Source of the DNA: Bacteroidetes bacterium CG2_30_33_31
Lineage (GTDB): Bacteria > Bacteroidota > Bacteroidia > Bacteroidales > UBA1556
Direction: 5' to 3'
NCBI GenBank assembly: GCA_001872625.1
Contig: MNXP01000026.1
Span: 1-37,698, forward strand
Length of the DNA stretch: 37,698 nucleotides
Shown: in pieces, positions 24,628 to 32,816 of the stretch
How positions within the stretch are numbered: position 1 is the stretch's first letter
Layout of the letters: the number at the start of each line of letters is the position of its first letter
Translations under genes and position numbers: made by a program
Notes under the pieces: model-generated
The model's database searches: none
What the model saw: the letters and a program-made list of their open reading frames with translations, nothing else
Told to the model about the DNA's origin: nothing

Positions 24628-25593
24628 ATGATTAAAACATTACTAATTAGTTGTTTGTTATTAATTTTTTCTAATAATAGCAGAGCCCAAGACACTATTA
24701 TCATGAAAAATGGATCAAAAATTCTTGCTAAAGAAATTCAAATTGGAGACAGCGAGATAAAATACAAAAAATTTCAGCAAAGTACTTCTAATGGAATTTA
24801 TGATGTTTTAAAAAGTGATGTTTTGAGTATAAAATATCAAAATGGAAATATAATTGATTTCTCTAATTATCAACAAACAAAAGTTTTAGGAGGTGAAATT
24901 CCTAAATTAAATTGGCGATTCAGTTTTGGCTTTATGGAAAATTATACAAAATTGAATGAGCCAAAAATTTTAGAGACTTGGTGGCGGAATAAGAATAATA
25001 ATGATAGTCTTACTTTTAGCTATAACCCAAAGAGTTTTACTCTTTATTTCGCCATGGCCAGTGCTTTAGGTCATAGCCAAAGAAACTGGCTTGGCGATGA
25101 ATTTTTTCTTTCATTTACTCCAAAGGACGCCATACATGCTTCAAACAATTATTTAGGCTCTAATGAAGTGGATCTTAAGTTTTTCAATTTTAGCATTATA
25201 ATGTTTTATGGTCATTCTATAAACTATAAGAAAAATTTAATAGCTATTTTTGAACCTGGCATTGAATCAGGTAGTATGAGCGGAAATATAAAGCTTAGTG
25301 ATATAGATTATAAAGAAACTGCCATGACGAATATTAGTCTTCACTTGGCTGTTGGACTCGATTGGCAAATTTCCAAACATCTGAATGCTAACTTAAGATT
25401 GGGACGAAGATTCCTAAAAGCACAGGAAATTCATAAATCATCAACAAGTTCTACAGGTTTCTCTAGTTTCTATGTCGATAAAAGCAAAAATGATGATTTG
25501 GTGGAAGTTGATTGGTCGGGAAATTATATCAGTCTTGGTTTAGCTTTTTCGTTTTTCATTAAGCAAAATTTTGATAATGTAAATGATGATTAA
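24628..25593 (+). CDS. Secreted barrel-like protein of unknown function
   Basis: This 321-aa protein has a signal peptide (about residues 1-20, ending Ser-Arg-Ala-Gln). An N-terminal domain follows with Asp-Thr-Ile-x-Met-Lys-Asn-Gly, Ile-x-Ala-Lys and Glu-Ile-Lys-Tyr-Lys-Lys, then Leu-Lys-Ser-Asp-Val. This module is common at the front of Bacteroidota outer-membrane proteins. The rest (about 90-321) is beta-rich with aromatic strand ends and closes with Ala-Phe-Ser-Phe-Phe-Ile, consistent with a small barrel. It is transcribed away from the CHAT gene across a 100-bp spacer, so the two may share regulation. The specific role is unknown. Confidence 0.75.
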   Translation: MIKTLLISCLLLIFSNNSRAQDTIIMKNGSKILAKEIQIGDSEIKYKKFQQSTSNGIYDVLKSDVLSIKYQNGNIIDFSNYQQTKVLGGEIPKLNWRFSFGFMENYTKLNEPKILETWWRNKNNNDSLTFSYNPKSFTLYFAMASALGHSQRNWLGDEFFLSFTPKDAIHASNNYLGSNEVDLKFFNFSIIMFYGHSINYKKNLIAIFEPGIESGSMSGNIKLSDIDYKETAMTNISLHLAVGLDWQISKHLNANLRLGRRFLKAQEIHKSSTSSTGFSSFYVDKSKNDDLVEVDWSGNYISLGLAFSFFIKQNFDNVNDD

Positions 25594-25695
25594 ATTATCG
25601 GTAGTTATAAAATTTGTTTTTTCTGCGTTACGCTCCATCGTCAACATCTATATTTACAGTAGTAAACTCAGGTATGAACTCAGTAGTAAGCCTTG

Positions 25696-25710
25696 AAAAA
25701 TTCAATTTTT
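25696..25710. terminator. Weak AT-rich palindrome between convergent genes
   Basis: AAAAATT-C-AATTTTT is a perfect palindrome in the gap between the barrel-like gene (+) and the response regulator gene (-). With its A and T runs it might end transcription weakly in both directions, but there are no G-C pairs. Confidence 0.3.
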
Positions 25711-25745
25711 AGAACCCCTCTTAATTATGAGTATCTTAAAATATT

Positions 25746-26114
25746 CTAAATATATTTCATCACAATATTAATTATATCATCAGCTCTAAAAGGCTTAGTA
25801 ATTAAATCGTTACAACCTGCTTCAAGTACTTTAGCTTTTTCATAAGGCATCACATAAGCAGTTTGTGCTATGATAGGTAAATCCTTTCTACATTTTCTAA
25901 TTTGCCTTGTAGCTTCATAACCATCCATTTTCGGAAGTCTTAAGTCCATTAGAACGAGGTCAATATTATCAAATTCACAACATAAACTTACAGCAGTCAA
26001 ACCATCAGTGGCCCAGAGGGTTTGTAATCCTTTTTTTGAGAGAGATTTTTCTATTAACAGATGATTAGATTCTATATCTTCAACAATTAAAATTATCTTT
26101 TCTTTTAAGTTCAT
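25746..26114 (-). CDS. Single-domain response regulator (second of tandem pair)
   Basis: The start at 26114 (122 aa) leaves four bases after the upstream stop; the ATG at 26129 would overlap the upstream gene by 11 bp. The protein is a CheY-like receiver domain only. It has the acidic pair Glu-Asp at residues 12-13, the phospho-acceptor D57 in Val-Leu-Met-Asp-Leu-Arg, the switch Thr in Ala-Gln-Thr-Ala-Tyr, and Lys in Ile-Thr-Lys-Pro-Phe. There is no output domain. It closely resembles the gene before it, so the two arose by tandem duplication. No histidine kinase is encoded nearby. A partner could be a hybrid kinase elsewhere or a phosphorelay. Confidence 0.93.
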   Translation of the reverse strand: MNLKEKIILIVEDIESNHLLIEKSLSKKGLQTLWATDGLTAVSLCCEFDNIDLVLMDLRLPKMDGYEATRQIRKCRKDLPIIAQTAYVMPYEKAKVLEAGCNDLITKPFRADDIINIVMKYI

Positions 26115-26118
26115 GCTT

Positions 26119-26577
26119 CTATTTGTCATTTTCTAAGCTATTAATAAATTCAAGGTGTCGGTCTTTATCAATAAATTTACTCACGGCGGCGAGGAGTACA
26201 TTTTTTTTGATAGGTTTGGTTATCAAATCATCGCAACCTACAGAAAGCACTTTACCTTTCTCTTCGGGCATTACATAAGCAGTTTGTGCTATAATTGGAA
26301 CTTGTTTTCTAAATTTTCTAATTTCACGCGTAGCATCATAGCCGTTCATTTTTGGCAGGCGTATGTCCATCAATATCAAATCGATATTTTCATTGTCTTT
26401 TGCCATTTCTACAGCTTTTTCGCCATCCATTGCCCACAACAATTTAGCAGAAGTACGTCTCAATATTCTATCAATCAACATGTGATTTGTGCGCACATCT
26501 TCAACAATCATTATAGTTTTTTCTCTCCAACGAAATTTAAAAGGAGTATTTCCCATTGAAACATCTTCATCTTCCAT
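26119..26577 (-). CDS. Single-domain response regulator (first of tandem pair)
   Basis: This 152-aa protein is a receiver domain (about residues 20-140) with an acidic 15-residue N-terminal tail and a charged C-terminal tail. The conserved residues are E26/D27, phospho-acceptor D71 (Leu-Ile-Leu-Met-Asp-Ile-Arg), the switch Thr of Ala-Gln-Thr-Ala-Tyr-Val-Met-Pro, and the Lys of Ile-Thr-Lys-Pro. It shares long identical blocks with the next gene, including Arg-Leu-Pro-Lys-Met and Gln-Thr-Ala-Tyr-Val-Met-Pro. No DNA-binding or enzymatic output is fused. A promoter box (26630-26637) precedes it, and the pair forms a two-gene operon. Confidence 0.93.
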   Translation of the reverse strand: MEDEDVSMGNTPFKFRWREKTIMIVEDVRTNHMLIDRILRRTSAKLLWAMDGEKAVEMAKDNENIDLILMDIRLPKMNGYDATREIRKFRKQVPIIAQTAYVMPEEKGKVLSVGCDDLITKPIKKNVLLAAVSKFIDKDRHLEFINSLENDK

Positions 26578-26629
26578 GCTGTATTATTTTAAAATGTCCT
26601 GACGCTTAATATTGTTCTAAAAGTGCTTA

Positions 26630-26637
26630 CAAATCTA
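26630..26637 (-). promoter_or_regulatory. Probable -7 box of the response regulator pair
   Basis: TAGATTTG on the minus strand fits TAnnTTTG; a TTTG lies 23 bp upstream (26661-26664), within the looser -33 range. It gives a leader of about 45 nt. Confidence 0.5.
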
Positions 26638-26736
26638 CATAAAATTAAAATCCAATATTACAAATATTAAAAAAAATATTAAATTATTCTATGCTAACAA
26701 GATGGCAAAATATTTTCATGCTAAAACATCAGCACA

Positions 26737-28446
26737 TTATTTATTTTTTTCATCCTCCTCTTCGTATAAAAATCTTTTAATTTTTTTTGTTGGAGTTTTA
26801 ATAAACTCATCTTTTTGTTCAATTATGCTACTTATTTTTGAAAATCTATTAAGCTCTTTATTAATATTATTTTTAAAATCATTTAAAAACTGTTCCATAT
26901 TTTTTTCAGCTTTCGAAGCAGAATCTTTTACGTCTTGCCAATATTTATCTGCCACTTCATAATTTATATGAATGCGAGCCACGAGTTGTCCTTTAACTTG
27001 TGAAACCAAAGATTCCAGAACCCAATCGCTTCTATTTATCTGAGCTTCAATTTCTTCAGGATAAATATTTTCGCCGCTTGCCCCCAAAATCATTGTTTTT
27101 ATTCTACCTTTTACAAAAAGATTTCCTTTTTTATCGAATGCTCCAGTATCACCAGTTTTAAAATAACCATCATGGGTAAAAACCTCGGCGGTTTTTTCGT
27201 CATTTTTGTAATAGCCTTTCATAATATTTGGTCCTTTGACTACAATTTCTCCCAGACCAGTTTCTTTGTCCAAATTTATTATTTTAAGGTCGACACCAAG
27301 AGCACAAGGGCCTATAGTTCCTAAGACAGTTCCATTAGCATCAGTGCCAGCAAGTAAGGGTGAAGTTTCGGTGAGACCATAGCCAATTGCGTATGGGAAA
27401 TGAGCTTCTTTTAGAAATTTCTCAGTTTCAGCATCCAATTTTGCTCCGCCAACTCCAAAAAATATCATTTCTCCTCCAAAAGTCGCCATCAATTTTTTTC
27501 CAGCAATCAGATTCATCAATCTTCTCAACGGAGGTATTCTGTTGTATATAAATGCTTTAACAGGAGTACCTGTGAGTTCTGGTCTGATTTTACTTTTGTA
27601 AATCTTTTCAATTATCAAAGGCACCGTGAGCATTACTTGAGGTCTAATGGATTTTAGAGCTGGCAATAATACTTGAGCAGTTGGGGGTTTTTCGAGATAA
27701 TAATTAGAAGCTCCCGACATGATTACTAAAAGAGTGCCGAGTGTAAATTCGAAAGTATGCGACATGGGAAGCACTGATACAAGCCTATATTCTGGACGCA
27801 CATCGAACATTGCTTTTGCTTGTATAGTATTGGCAACAAGATTTTTATGAGTCAGCATAACACCTTTGGAACTTCCTGTTGTGCCAGAAGTATAAATTAT
27901 TGAAGCCAAATCATCTGGACAGACCAACTCGTTTTGAAACTGCGAAATATCCTTGCTATGTTCCTTGCAAAAAGCCTCAAATTGATCGCCTTTCTCTAAT
28001 CCTTCGTCAGTTGAAATTCGCATTGTAAAATCTTTCAAAAGTATGATTGTGGCAACAGCATCAATAGTTTCCTTGTCAATCTTACGATACAAAGCTGATG
28101 AAATAAAGAGAACTTTACTTTCTGAATGTTTCAGAATATTGTTGATTTCTTTAATGCTAAAGTCGGGTAAAATGGGTACAGCCACCGCTCCCAACTTTAT
28201 AATTGAAAAAAAAGCCACAGCCCAATTTGGTTTGTTTTGAGACCATATTGCCACTTTATCAAACTTTTTTACTCCATGTTCATGAAGATGATAGGTTAGT
28301 TTATTTACTTCATCATAAAACTCCGAATAAGTCATAGGCTTCTCTCCAACAAACCCAAGAACTGGTCTGTTTGAATATTCCTTTGCTGAATTTATTAGAA
28401 AATCATTAAGGTTTAAGCTATCGAGGTGGTCTAAAGTGTATTTCAT
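26737..28446 (-). CDS. AMP-binding acyl-CoA synthetase (long-chain type)
   Basis: The start at 28446 (569 aa) is preferred. The ORF extends 23 codons further upstream, but that part overlaps the promoter box and has no family resemblance. The ANL-family motifs are all present: Tyr-Thr-Ser-Gly-Thr-Thr-Gly-x-x-Lys-Gly (ATP loop, about 180-190), Gly-Tyr-Gly-Leu-Thr-Glu-Thr (about 360), Lys-Thr-Gly-Asp (about 435) and the C-terminal Gly-Arg-Ile-Lys with Glu-Asn-Ile-Tyr-Pro-Glu-Glu-Ile-Glu. It activates a fatty or other carboxylic acid to its CoA thioester through an acyl-adenylate. It is monocistronic, on the minus strand. Chain-length preference cannot be read from sequence. Confidence 0.92.
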   Translation of the reverse strand: MKYTLDHLDSLNLNDFLINSAKEYSNRPVLGFVGEKPMTYSEFYDEVNKLTYHLHEHGVKKFDKVAIWSQNKPNWAVAFFSIIKLGAVAVPILPDFSIKEINNILKHSESKVLFISSALYRKIDKETIDAVATIILLKDFTMRISTDEGLEKGDQFEAFCKEHSKDISQFQNELVCPDDLASIIYTSGTTGSSKGVMLTHKNLVANTIQAKAMFDVRPEYRLVSVLPMSHTFEFTLGTLLVIMSGASNYYLEKPPTAQVLLPALKSIRPQVMLTVPLIIEKIYKSKIRPELTGTPVKAFIYNRIPPLRRLMNLIAGKKLMATFGGEMIFFGVGGAKLDAETEKFLKEAHFPYAIGYGLTETSPLLAGTDANGTVLGTIGPCALGVDLKIINLDKETGLGEIVVKGPNIMKGYYKNDEKTAEVFTHDGYFKTGDTGAFDKKGNLFVKGRIKTMILGASGENIYPEEIEAQINRSDWVLESLVSQVKGQLVARIHINYEVADKYWQDVKDSASKAEKNMEQFLNDFKNNINKELNRFSKISSIIEQKDEFIKTPTKKIKRFLYEEEDEKNK

Positions 28447-28472
28447 TATAAAAAAATTATGCTTGATGGCGG

Positions 28473-28480
28473 CAAAGATA
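28473..28480 (-). promoter_or_regulatory. Probable -7 box of acyl-CoA synthetase gene
   Basis: TATCTTTG on the minus strand fits TAnnTTTG and ends 26 bp before the chosen ATG at 28446. The -33 element is not clear. Confidence 0.5.
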
Positions 28481-28626
28481 ATAGTTTTTTGATATTGTGA
28501 AAAAACGCAAAACAAAATAATTCGGTATATATATTCCTTATTTTCAATATAATAGCATAAACATTTAGAAATATAAAAACACTTTTATTTACAAATAAAG
28601 TAAATATGTTAAATATCATAAATTTT

Positions 28627-28657
28627 TTTGCAAGATAAAGGACAAATATTACTTTTG
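28627..28657 (+). promoter_or_regulatory. Near-consensus promoter of small membrane ORF
   Basis: TTTG (28627-28630), a 19-bp spacer, then TACTTTTG (28650-28657) followed by C. The spacing is identical to that of the tRNA and SRP RNA promoters. Confidence 0.8.
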
Positions 28658-28676
28658 CAGCGAAATTTTTGATTTA

Positions 28677-29027
28677 ATGAAGTTAAGTTTTAAACAGAAG
28701 GCTATAGTTTTGATGCTATCATTTGCGCTCGCAAATATTGCGTTCTATTCTATTATCAATTTCCACATGTACAGGATTTTTGGTAAGGAGTTAGCCAAAT
28801 ACGATAAAACTTTTATTAAAAAAGACGACAGTTTCACTAAAGCAGCTAATTTTAATGAAGTTGGCAAACAATATCTTCCTCATTTTAACTCCTTTGCTGT
28901 TATAGATAATAGTGATTCAAAAATTCATTTAACACGTGTTTCAACATTCTATCCACTTTTATTTGAAAGCACACATTTTCAAATTTCATCATCCATTCTT
29001 CCCATTCGGGGTTCCCCATTAGGATAA
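28677..29027 (+). CDS. Small membrane-anchored ORF, possibly truncated
   Basis: The ORF encodes 116 aa: a basic N-terminus, one hydrophobic helix (about residues 9-28) and a soluble, charged region. Its first 85 residues look like normal protein. The last 30 (Ser/Phe/Pro-rich, ending Arg-Gly-Ser-Pro-Leu-Gly) do not, and they lie antisense to a plausible coding remnant on the minus strand. It may thus be a gene whose 3' part was lost and replaced. The promoter is excellent and the ATG lies 19 bp after the -7 box, so the 5' end is real. No family recognised. The region after it (29028-29282) has no further gene. Confidence 0.55.
   Translation: MKLSFKQKAIVLMLSFALANIAFYSIINFHMYRIFGKELAKYDKTFIKKDDSFTKAANFNEVGKQYLPHFNSFAVIDNSDSKIHLTRVSTFYPLLFESTHFQISSSILPIRGSPLG
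28901..29020 (-). pseudogene. Possible coding remnant on the minus strand
   Basis: From an ATG at about 29019 on the minus strand, a 38-codon frame reads through a segment rich in Trp, Glu, Met, Lys and Val, including Asn-Pro-Glu-Trp-Glu-Glu-Trp. It ends at a TAA near 28903. The composition is much more protein-like than a random frame, but the piece is short and has no promoter or known motif. It could be the tail of a lost gene. Confidence 0.25.
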
Positions 29028-29202
29028 TTTCTAATCTGCATTTCAATTTTCAATTTAAGTTCACATTTTTATTTTTTGGCACAATAGCATCAAATAATTG
29101 CTAACATTTTCTAAAACAAAAGAATTTCTGTTTTTTGTTTACTGATATAATAATATCGAAAATAATTATTTGATTAAAAATTCACAGAAAATAATAGTGT
29201 TC

Positions 29203-29210
29203 TAAATTTG
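29203..29210 (+). promoter_or_regulatory. Probable -7 box of haem-type locus
   Basis: TAAATTTG matches TAnnTTTG. It would give a leader of about 65 nt before the ATG at 29283. No Fur-like palindrome could be named with confidence. Confidence 0.4.
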
Positions 29211-29282
29211 AATCAAAATTTATTTATTAGGGTTTTAATTTATTCATAATCAAATATTTATTAATTATTTAAATTTATACAA

Positions 29283-30512
29283 ATGAAAATCAAATTTTTA
29301 TCAATAGTTTTATTTTTAGCCAGTGGATTTTTGGCAACTGCAAATAAAGATTCGCTTAGCTATTCGGCAGGCTATGCCAACGATGTTTTTTATTCCACAA
29401 AAACAGGAGTAGTAAGCACCACAGCGAGAGCAACTTGGGATATTGCTTTCTCAACTTATAAAATGAGTTCAAGCATTATAATTAATGATGGCAGCGGCGT
29501 TGAACTTTACAGCTATCCAAACTCAGATACAAGCGGTTGGTCGAGTGTTGATACTTCAAATATGTCAACATGGAGTCCAATGCGAAATTCCGAAGAAACT
29601 TGGGAAGATGGAGCTTTTAGCGCTTATGCCAGTGGACATCCAGATTATGGTTGGGCAGTTTATAATTCCGTAACTCACAATCTTATAGGCGATTCACTTT
29701 TTGTGATTAAACTTATTGATGGCAGTCTTAAAAAAATGTGGATTATATCAAAACAATCAGCCTTAAGCAAATACACATTCCGCTTTGCCAATATTGATGG
29801 TACAAATGATACTACAGTGGTATTAGATTGCAATCCTTATAGCACTAAAAATTATGTTTATTATTCGCTATCAAGTCGTCAATTATTAGATCGCGAACCT
29901 GCCAAAGATAGCTGGGATTTGTTATTCACAAAATATATTGCTGCTCAACCTTCAGGAGGATTTTATACTGTAACTGGCGTACTTTCAAATAATGGCGTTG
30001 AGGTTGCCAAGGCATCACAAATCGACACTACAATTGTAAATTGGGCAGACTTTAGCATGTCCGATTTCAGGTCAGTAATTGGTTGGGATTGGAAAGCTTT
30101 TTCAATGACAACTTTTAGTTACCAAGTAGCTGATTCTCTTGTGTATTTCATCAAAAACATTGACGGTGAAATATATAAATTAAGATTTACTGGTTTTGCT
30201 GGGAGCTCTACTGGCAAAGTATATTTAACCAAAAATATGCTTTCTGCAACTGCAATAAACGCCGCCGAAAAAAATTATTCTTTTAAAATTTTCCCCAATC
30301 CAGCAAATGAAAATATTAGTATTCAGCCAAATGCTGATTTTGGAAATAACTCAGCAATTACAATTTTCGATGTTAATGGAAAAATAGTTTTCTATAAGTC
30401 GAATATTTTACAAAATGAAAATATTAATGTTTCAGAATTTAGCAAAGGATTATACTTTGTAAAGCTCGAAAATAAATCACTTGTTTCTTTTAACAAGTTA
30501 ATCGTTAATTAG
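29283..30512 (+). CDS. HmuY-like protein with T9SS C-terminal sorting domain
   Basis: This 409-aa protein has a signal peptide (about 1-20). Two HmuY-type halves follow, each with a Trp-Asp-(Ile/Leu)-x-Phe strand (W52 and W211, 159 residues apart). A type IX secretion type A sorting domain is at the end (about 335-409), with Phe-Pro-Asn-Pro-Ala, then Phe-Asp-Val-Asn-Gly-Lys and Gly-Leu-Tyr-Phe-Val-Lys. HmuY is the haem-binding protein of Porphyromonas gingivalis; this relative should be sorted to the cell surface by T9SS. It is the first gene of a locus with a TonB-dependent receptor and a second HmuY-like protein. Whether its haem ligands are His or Met cannot be read with certainty. A terminator-like hairpin separates it from the receptor gene. 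Confidence 0.85.
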   Translation: MKIKFLSIVLFLASGFLATANKDSLSYSAGYANDVFYSTKTGVVSTTARATWDIAFSTYKMSSSIIINDGSGVELYSYPNSDTSGWSSVDTSNMSTWSPMRNSEETWEDGAFSAYASGHPDYGWAVYNSVTHNLIGDSLFVIKLIDGSLKKMWIISKQSALSKYTFRFANIDGTNDTTVVLDCNPYSTKNYVYYSLSSRQLLDREPAKDSWDLLFTKYIAAQPSGGFYTVTGVLSNNGVEVAKASQIDTTIVNWADFSMSDFRSVIGWDWKAFSMTTFSYQVADSLVYFIKNIDGEIYKLRFTGFAGSSTGKVYLTKNMLSATAINAAEKNYSFKIFPNPANENISIQPNADFGNNSAITIFDVNGKIVFYKSNILQNENINVSEFSKGLYFVKLENKSLVSFNKLIVN

Positions 30513-30543
30513 TTAAATAAGTTAAATTAGTTAGTTAAATTAG
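30504..30543 (+). repeat. Short AT-rich tandem repeat
   Basis: Five or six near-copies of GTTAA(A)T(T/A) lie between the HmuY-like gene and the receptor gene, with a spacing of about 8-13 bp. The stretch starts inside the final codons of the upstream gene. It is low-complexity and may be variable in length. Confidence 0.5.
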
Positions 30544-30594
30544 ATTTTGGCGATAGTTTGTAATGATTTCTATCGCTGAAATCTTTTAATTTTT
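30543..30594 (+). terminator. Terminator-like hairpin (attenuator) before receptor gene
   Basis: A 14-bp stem with two wobble pairs (30543-30556 with 30570-30583, 13-nt loop) is followed by TTTTAATTTTT, ending five bases before the receptor ATG at 30599. As an incomplete terminator it would let the HmuY-like gene be made in excess over the receptor. Confidence 0.6.
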
Positions 30595-30598
30595 CATT

Positions 30599-32812
30599 AT
30601 GAAAGCAAACATTATTATTATTTTTCTGTTACTTTTCACCGTCAAGATATATGGGCAGGATGATAATATTTTTTTGAAAGATGGCAAAACTGGCGAGCCA
30701 ATAGCATTTGCTCATGTGATGCTTAAAAACCTTAGTCAGGCAGATAACATTTCGCATTTTGTTTCGGATATTAATGGCAAAATAAATATATCCATAAAGA
30801 AAAAAAGTTTAATCCATGTTTCATATATTGGATATAAAATATTGATTGACACAATATATAAAGGCAAATCATATACCTTTAAATTAGAGCCAGATGTTTT
30901 TAATTTAGAAACTTTTGTAGTAACAGCAAGCTGTGCACCCAAAAAAGTTGACAAGTCGATTTATGATATTCAAGTTATTTCAAAGAAAGATATTGCTTCC
31001 AAAGGTGCCAATAATCTTACTGAATTACTTAACAATGAGCTAAATATGAGAATTTCCAATGATGCTGCATTAGGGTCAAGCGTAAGTTTGCAGGGGCTTT
31101 CGGGTGAGCATTTGAAAATTCTTGTCGATGGAGTGCCAGTAATTGGACGGAAAAACGGGAATATTGACTTGAGTCAAATCAACCTAAATAATGTTGACCA
31201 TATTGAAATAATTGAAGGTCCAATGTCAATAGTTTATGGCAGTAATGCTCTTGCTGGAGTTATAAACATTATTACAACCGATAAAAAAATGGCGGCAGCC
31301 TCCACACAATTTTCATCATATTACGAATCTGTAGGAGTTTATAATTTTGACGGAAATGTATCTGTAAGCAAGAAGAAACATTATTTCTATATTTCTGCTG
31401 CGAGGAATTTTTTTGACGGTTACTCCAAAACTTCCAATTTGAGGTCAGAAATGTGGAAGCCTAAAAGACAAATTCTTGGCGATTTAAACTATTCATATAC
31501 TAGTAATAATCACATTATTAAAATTTCTTATTCGATTTTTGATGAGTTACTGCTCGACAAAGGAAATTTGCTTCAGCCATATTTGGAGACAGCATTCGAC
31601 CAATATTTTTTTACAAACCGCAGCACTCTGAAAGGTGATTTTATTAAAAATCTGAAAAACAAAAAACAGATTTCCATAATTGCTTCATACTCAAATTACG
31701 ATTGGCGAAAAAATACATATTTAAAAGACTTGACAAATTTAAATAAAGTCCTTACTCAAAATGCTGAACAACAAGATACCACAGAGATTATATCATATTT
31801 GAGCCGTGGTATATTTAGCCGTGAAAATGAAAATTTAAAGCTCAACTATCAAGTTGGATACGATTTCAATAGCGAATCAGCTACTGGAAAAAGAATCAGA
31901 AACGGGAAACAAGATATTGGCGATTATGCGGGTTTTATAAATATAAAATATTCAATTACCGACAAGTTATTGATACAGCCGGGAATACGCTATGGATACA
32001 ATTCAAAGTATTCTACACCTTTAATTTATTCATTAAACGCTCATTACAAAATTTTAAACTCTACTTTAAGAGCATCTTATGCCAAAGGTTTTAGAGCGCC
32101 TTCAATCAAAGAATTATACCTCGATTTTCATGATGTCAATCATAACATTAATGGAAATCAAAATCTAAAAGCTGAATATTCAGATAATGTAAGCCTTTCG
32201 GCAAATACTACTTTCAAGCATGGAAATAATTCCTTTTCTTTGAAAAGTTCGGTTTTCTATAACGATATAAAAAATATTATCACTATGGCATTACTTTCCA
32301 ATGGATCATATACTTACACCAATCTCGAGAGATATCTTACGCAAGGTTTCGACATTGGATTGAAATATAATTATTATCCAAAACTTACCTTAAACGCAGG
32401 TTGGGGTTACACAGGAATTTTAAATTCCATAAATCCTGACATTAAATCAGAGAAATTTCTCTATTCTTCAAACCTTACATTAAACTCGGAATATTATTTT
32501 GAGAAGTTAAAACTGACATTTTCTGCTTATTACAAATATAATGGAAGGTTGCCTCAAATTATAATCAACGAAGAAGGAAATCTTAGCGAATCCTCTGTTC
32601 CAAGTTATAACATTCTTGATGTTTCATTGAATAAAAAAATGTTCAAGAATACCGTAAATCTTACCATAGGAGCCAAAAATTTATTCAACAATACTGTTAT
32701 TTCAGCTGTTGGAGGAAGTTCTGGAAGCGTTCATTCATCGGGTTCAGAGATGCCAATTGGCTGGGGAAGAAGTTATTTTATTTCGATCTCATATAACTTA
32801 ACAAAATACTAA
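30599..32812 (+). CDS. TonB-dependent receptor, haem-receptor type
   Basis: The 737-aa protein has a signal peptide (about 1-20). A carboxypeptidase-like regulatory domain follows (about 25-100, Gly-Glu-Pro-Ile-Ala-Phe-Ala-His-Val). Then come a plug domain (about 115-230, ending Ala-Gly-Val-Ile-Asn-Ile-Ile) and a 22-strand-type barrel. In the barrel, Phe-Arg-Ala-Pro (498-501) and Gly-Asn-Gln-Asn-Leu (about 519-523) correspond to the FRAP and NPNL boxes of haem receptors. Histidines H511 and H515 lie between them, where haem receptors have the ligand His. This supports haem (or haem-protein) uptake through the outer membrane with TonB energy. The next gene begins four bases after its stop. The P. 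gingivalis partner genes hmuSTUV are absent. Confidence 0.9.
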   Translation: MKANIIIIFLLLFTVKIYGQDDNIFLKDGKTGEPIAFAHVMLKNLSQADNISHFVSDINGKINISIKKKSLIHVSYIGYKILIDTIYKGKSYTFKLEPDVFNLETFVVTASCAPKKVDKSIYDIQVISKKDIASKGANNLTELLNNELNMRISNDAALGSSVSLQGLSGEHLKILVDGVPVIGRKNGNIDLSQINLNNVDHIEIIEGPMSIVYGSNALAGVINIITTDKKMAAASTQFSSYYESVGVYNFDGNVSVSKKKHYFYISAARNFFDGYSKTSNLRSEMWKPKRQILGDLNYSYTSNNHIIKISYSIFDELLLDKGNLLQPYLETAFDQYFFTNRSTLKGDFIKNLKNKKQISIIASYSNYDWRKNTYLKDLTNLNKVLTQNAEQQDTTEIISYLSRGIFSRENENLKLNYQVGYDFNSESATGKRIRNGKQDIGDYAGFINIKYSITDKLLIQPGIRYGYNSKYSTPLIYSLNAHYKILNSTLRASYAKGFRAPSIKELYLDFHDVNHNINGNQNLKAEYSDNVSLSANTTFKHGNNSFSLKSSVFYNDIKNIITMALLSNGSYTYTNLERYLTQGFDIGLKYNYYPKLTLNAGWGYTGILNSINPDIKSEKFLYSSNLTLNSEYYFEKLKLTFSAYYKYNGRLPQIIINEEGNLSESSVPSYNILDVSLNKKMFKNTVNLTIGAKNLFNNTVISAVGGSSGSVHSSGSEMPIGWGRSYFISISYNLTKY

Positions 32813-32816
32813 AATT

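Noticed and set aside
25640..25690. Direct repeat CAGTAGTAA in the gap after the barrel-like gene
   Set aside because: Only two copies of nine bases in an AT-rich gap, with no further structure; chance is likely.
26155..26559. A 134-codon plus-strand frame opposite the response regulator
   Set aside because: It is antisense to a clear receiver domain, and its composition (Phe, Tyr, His, Ser) is that of a shadow frame.
28447..28515. N-terminal 23-residue extension of the acyl-CoA synthetase
   Set aside because: It overlaps the probable promoter box at 28473-28480 and has no resemblance to the family.
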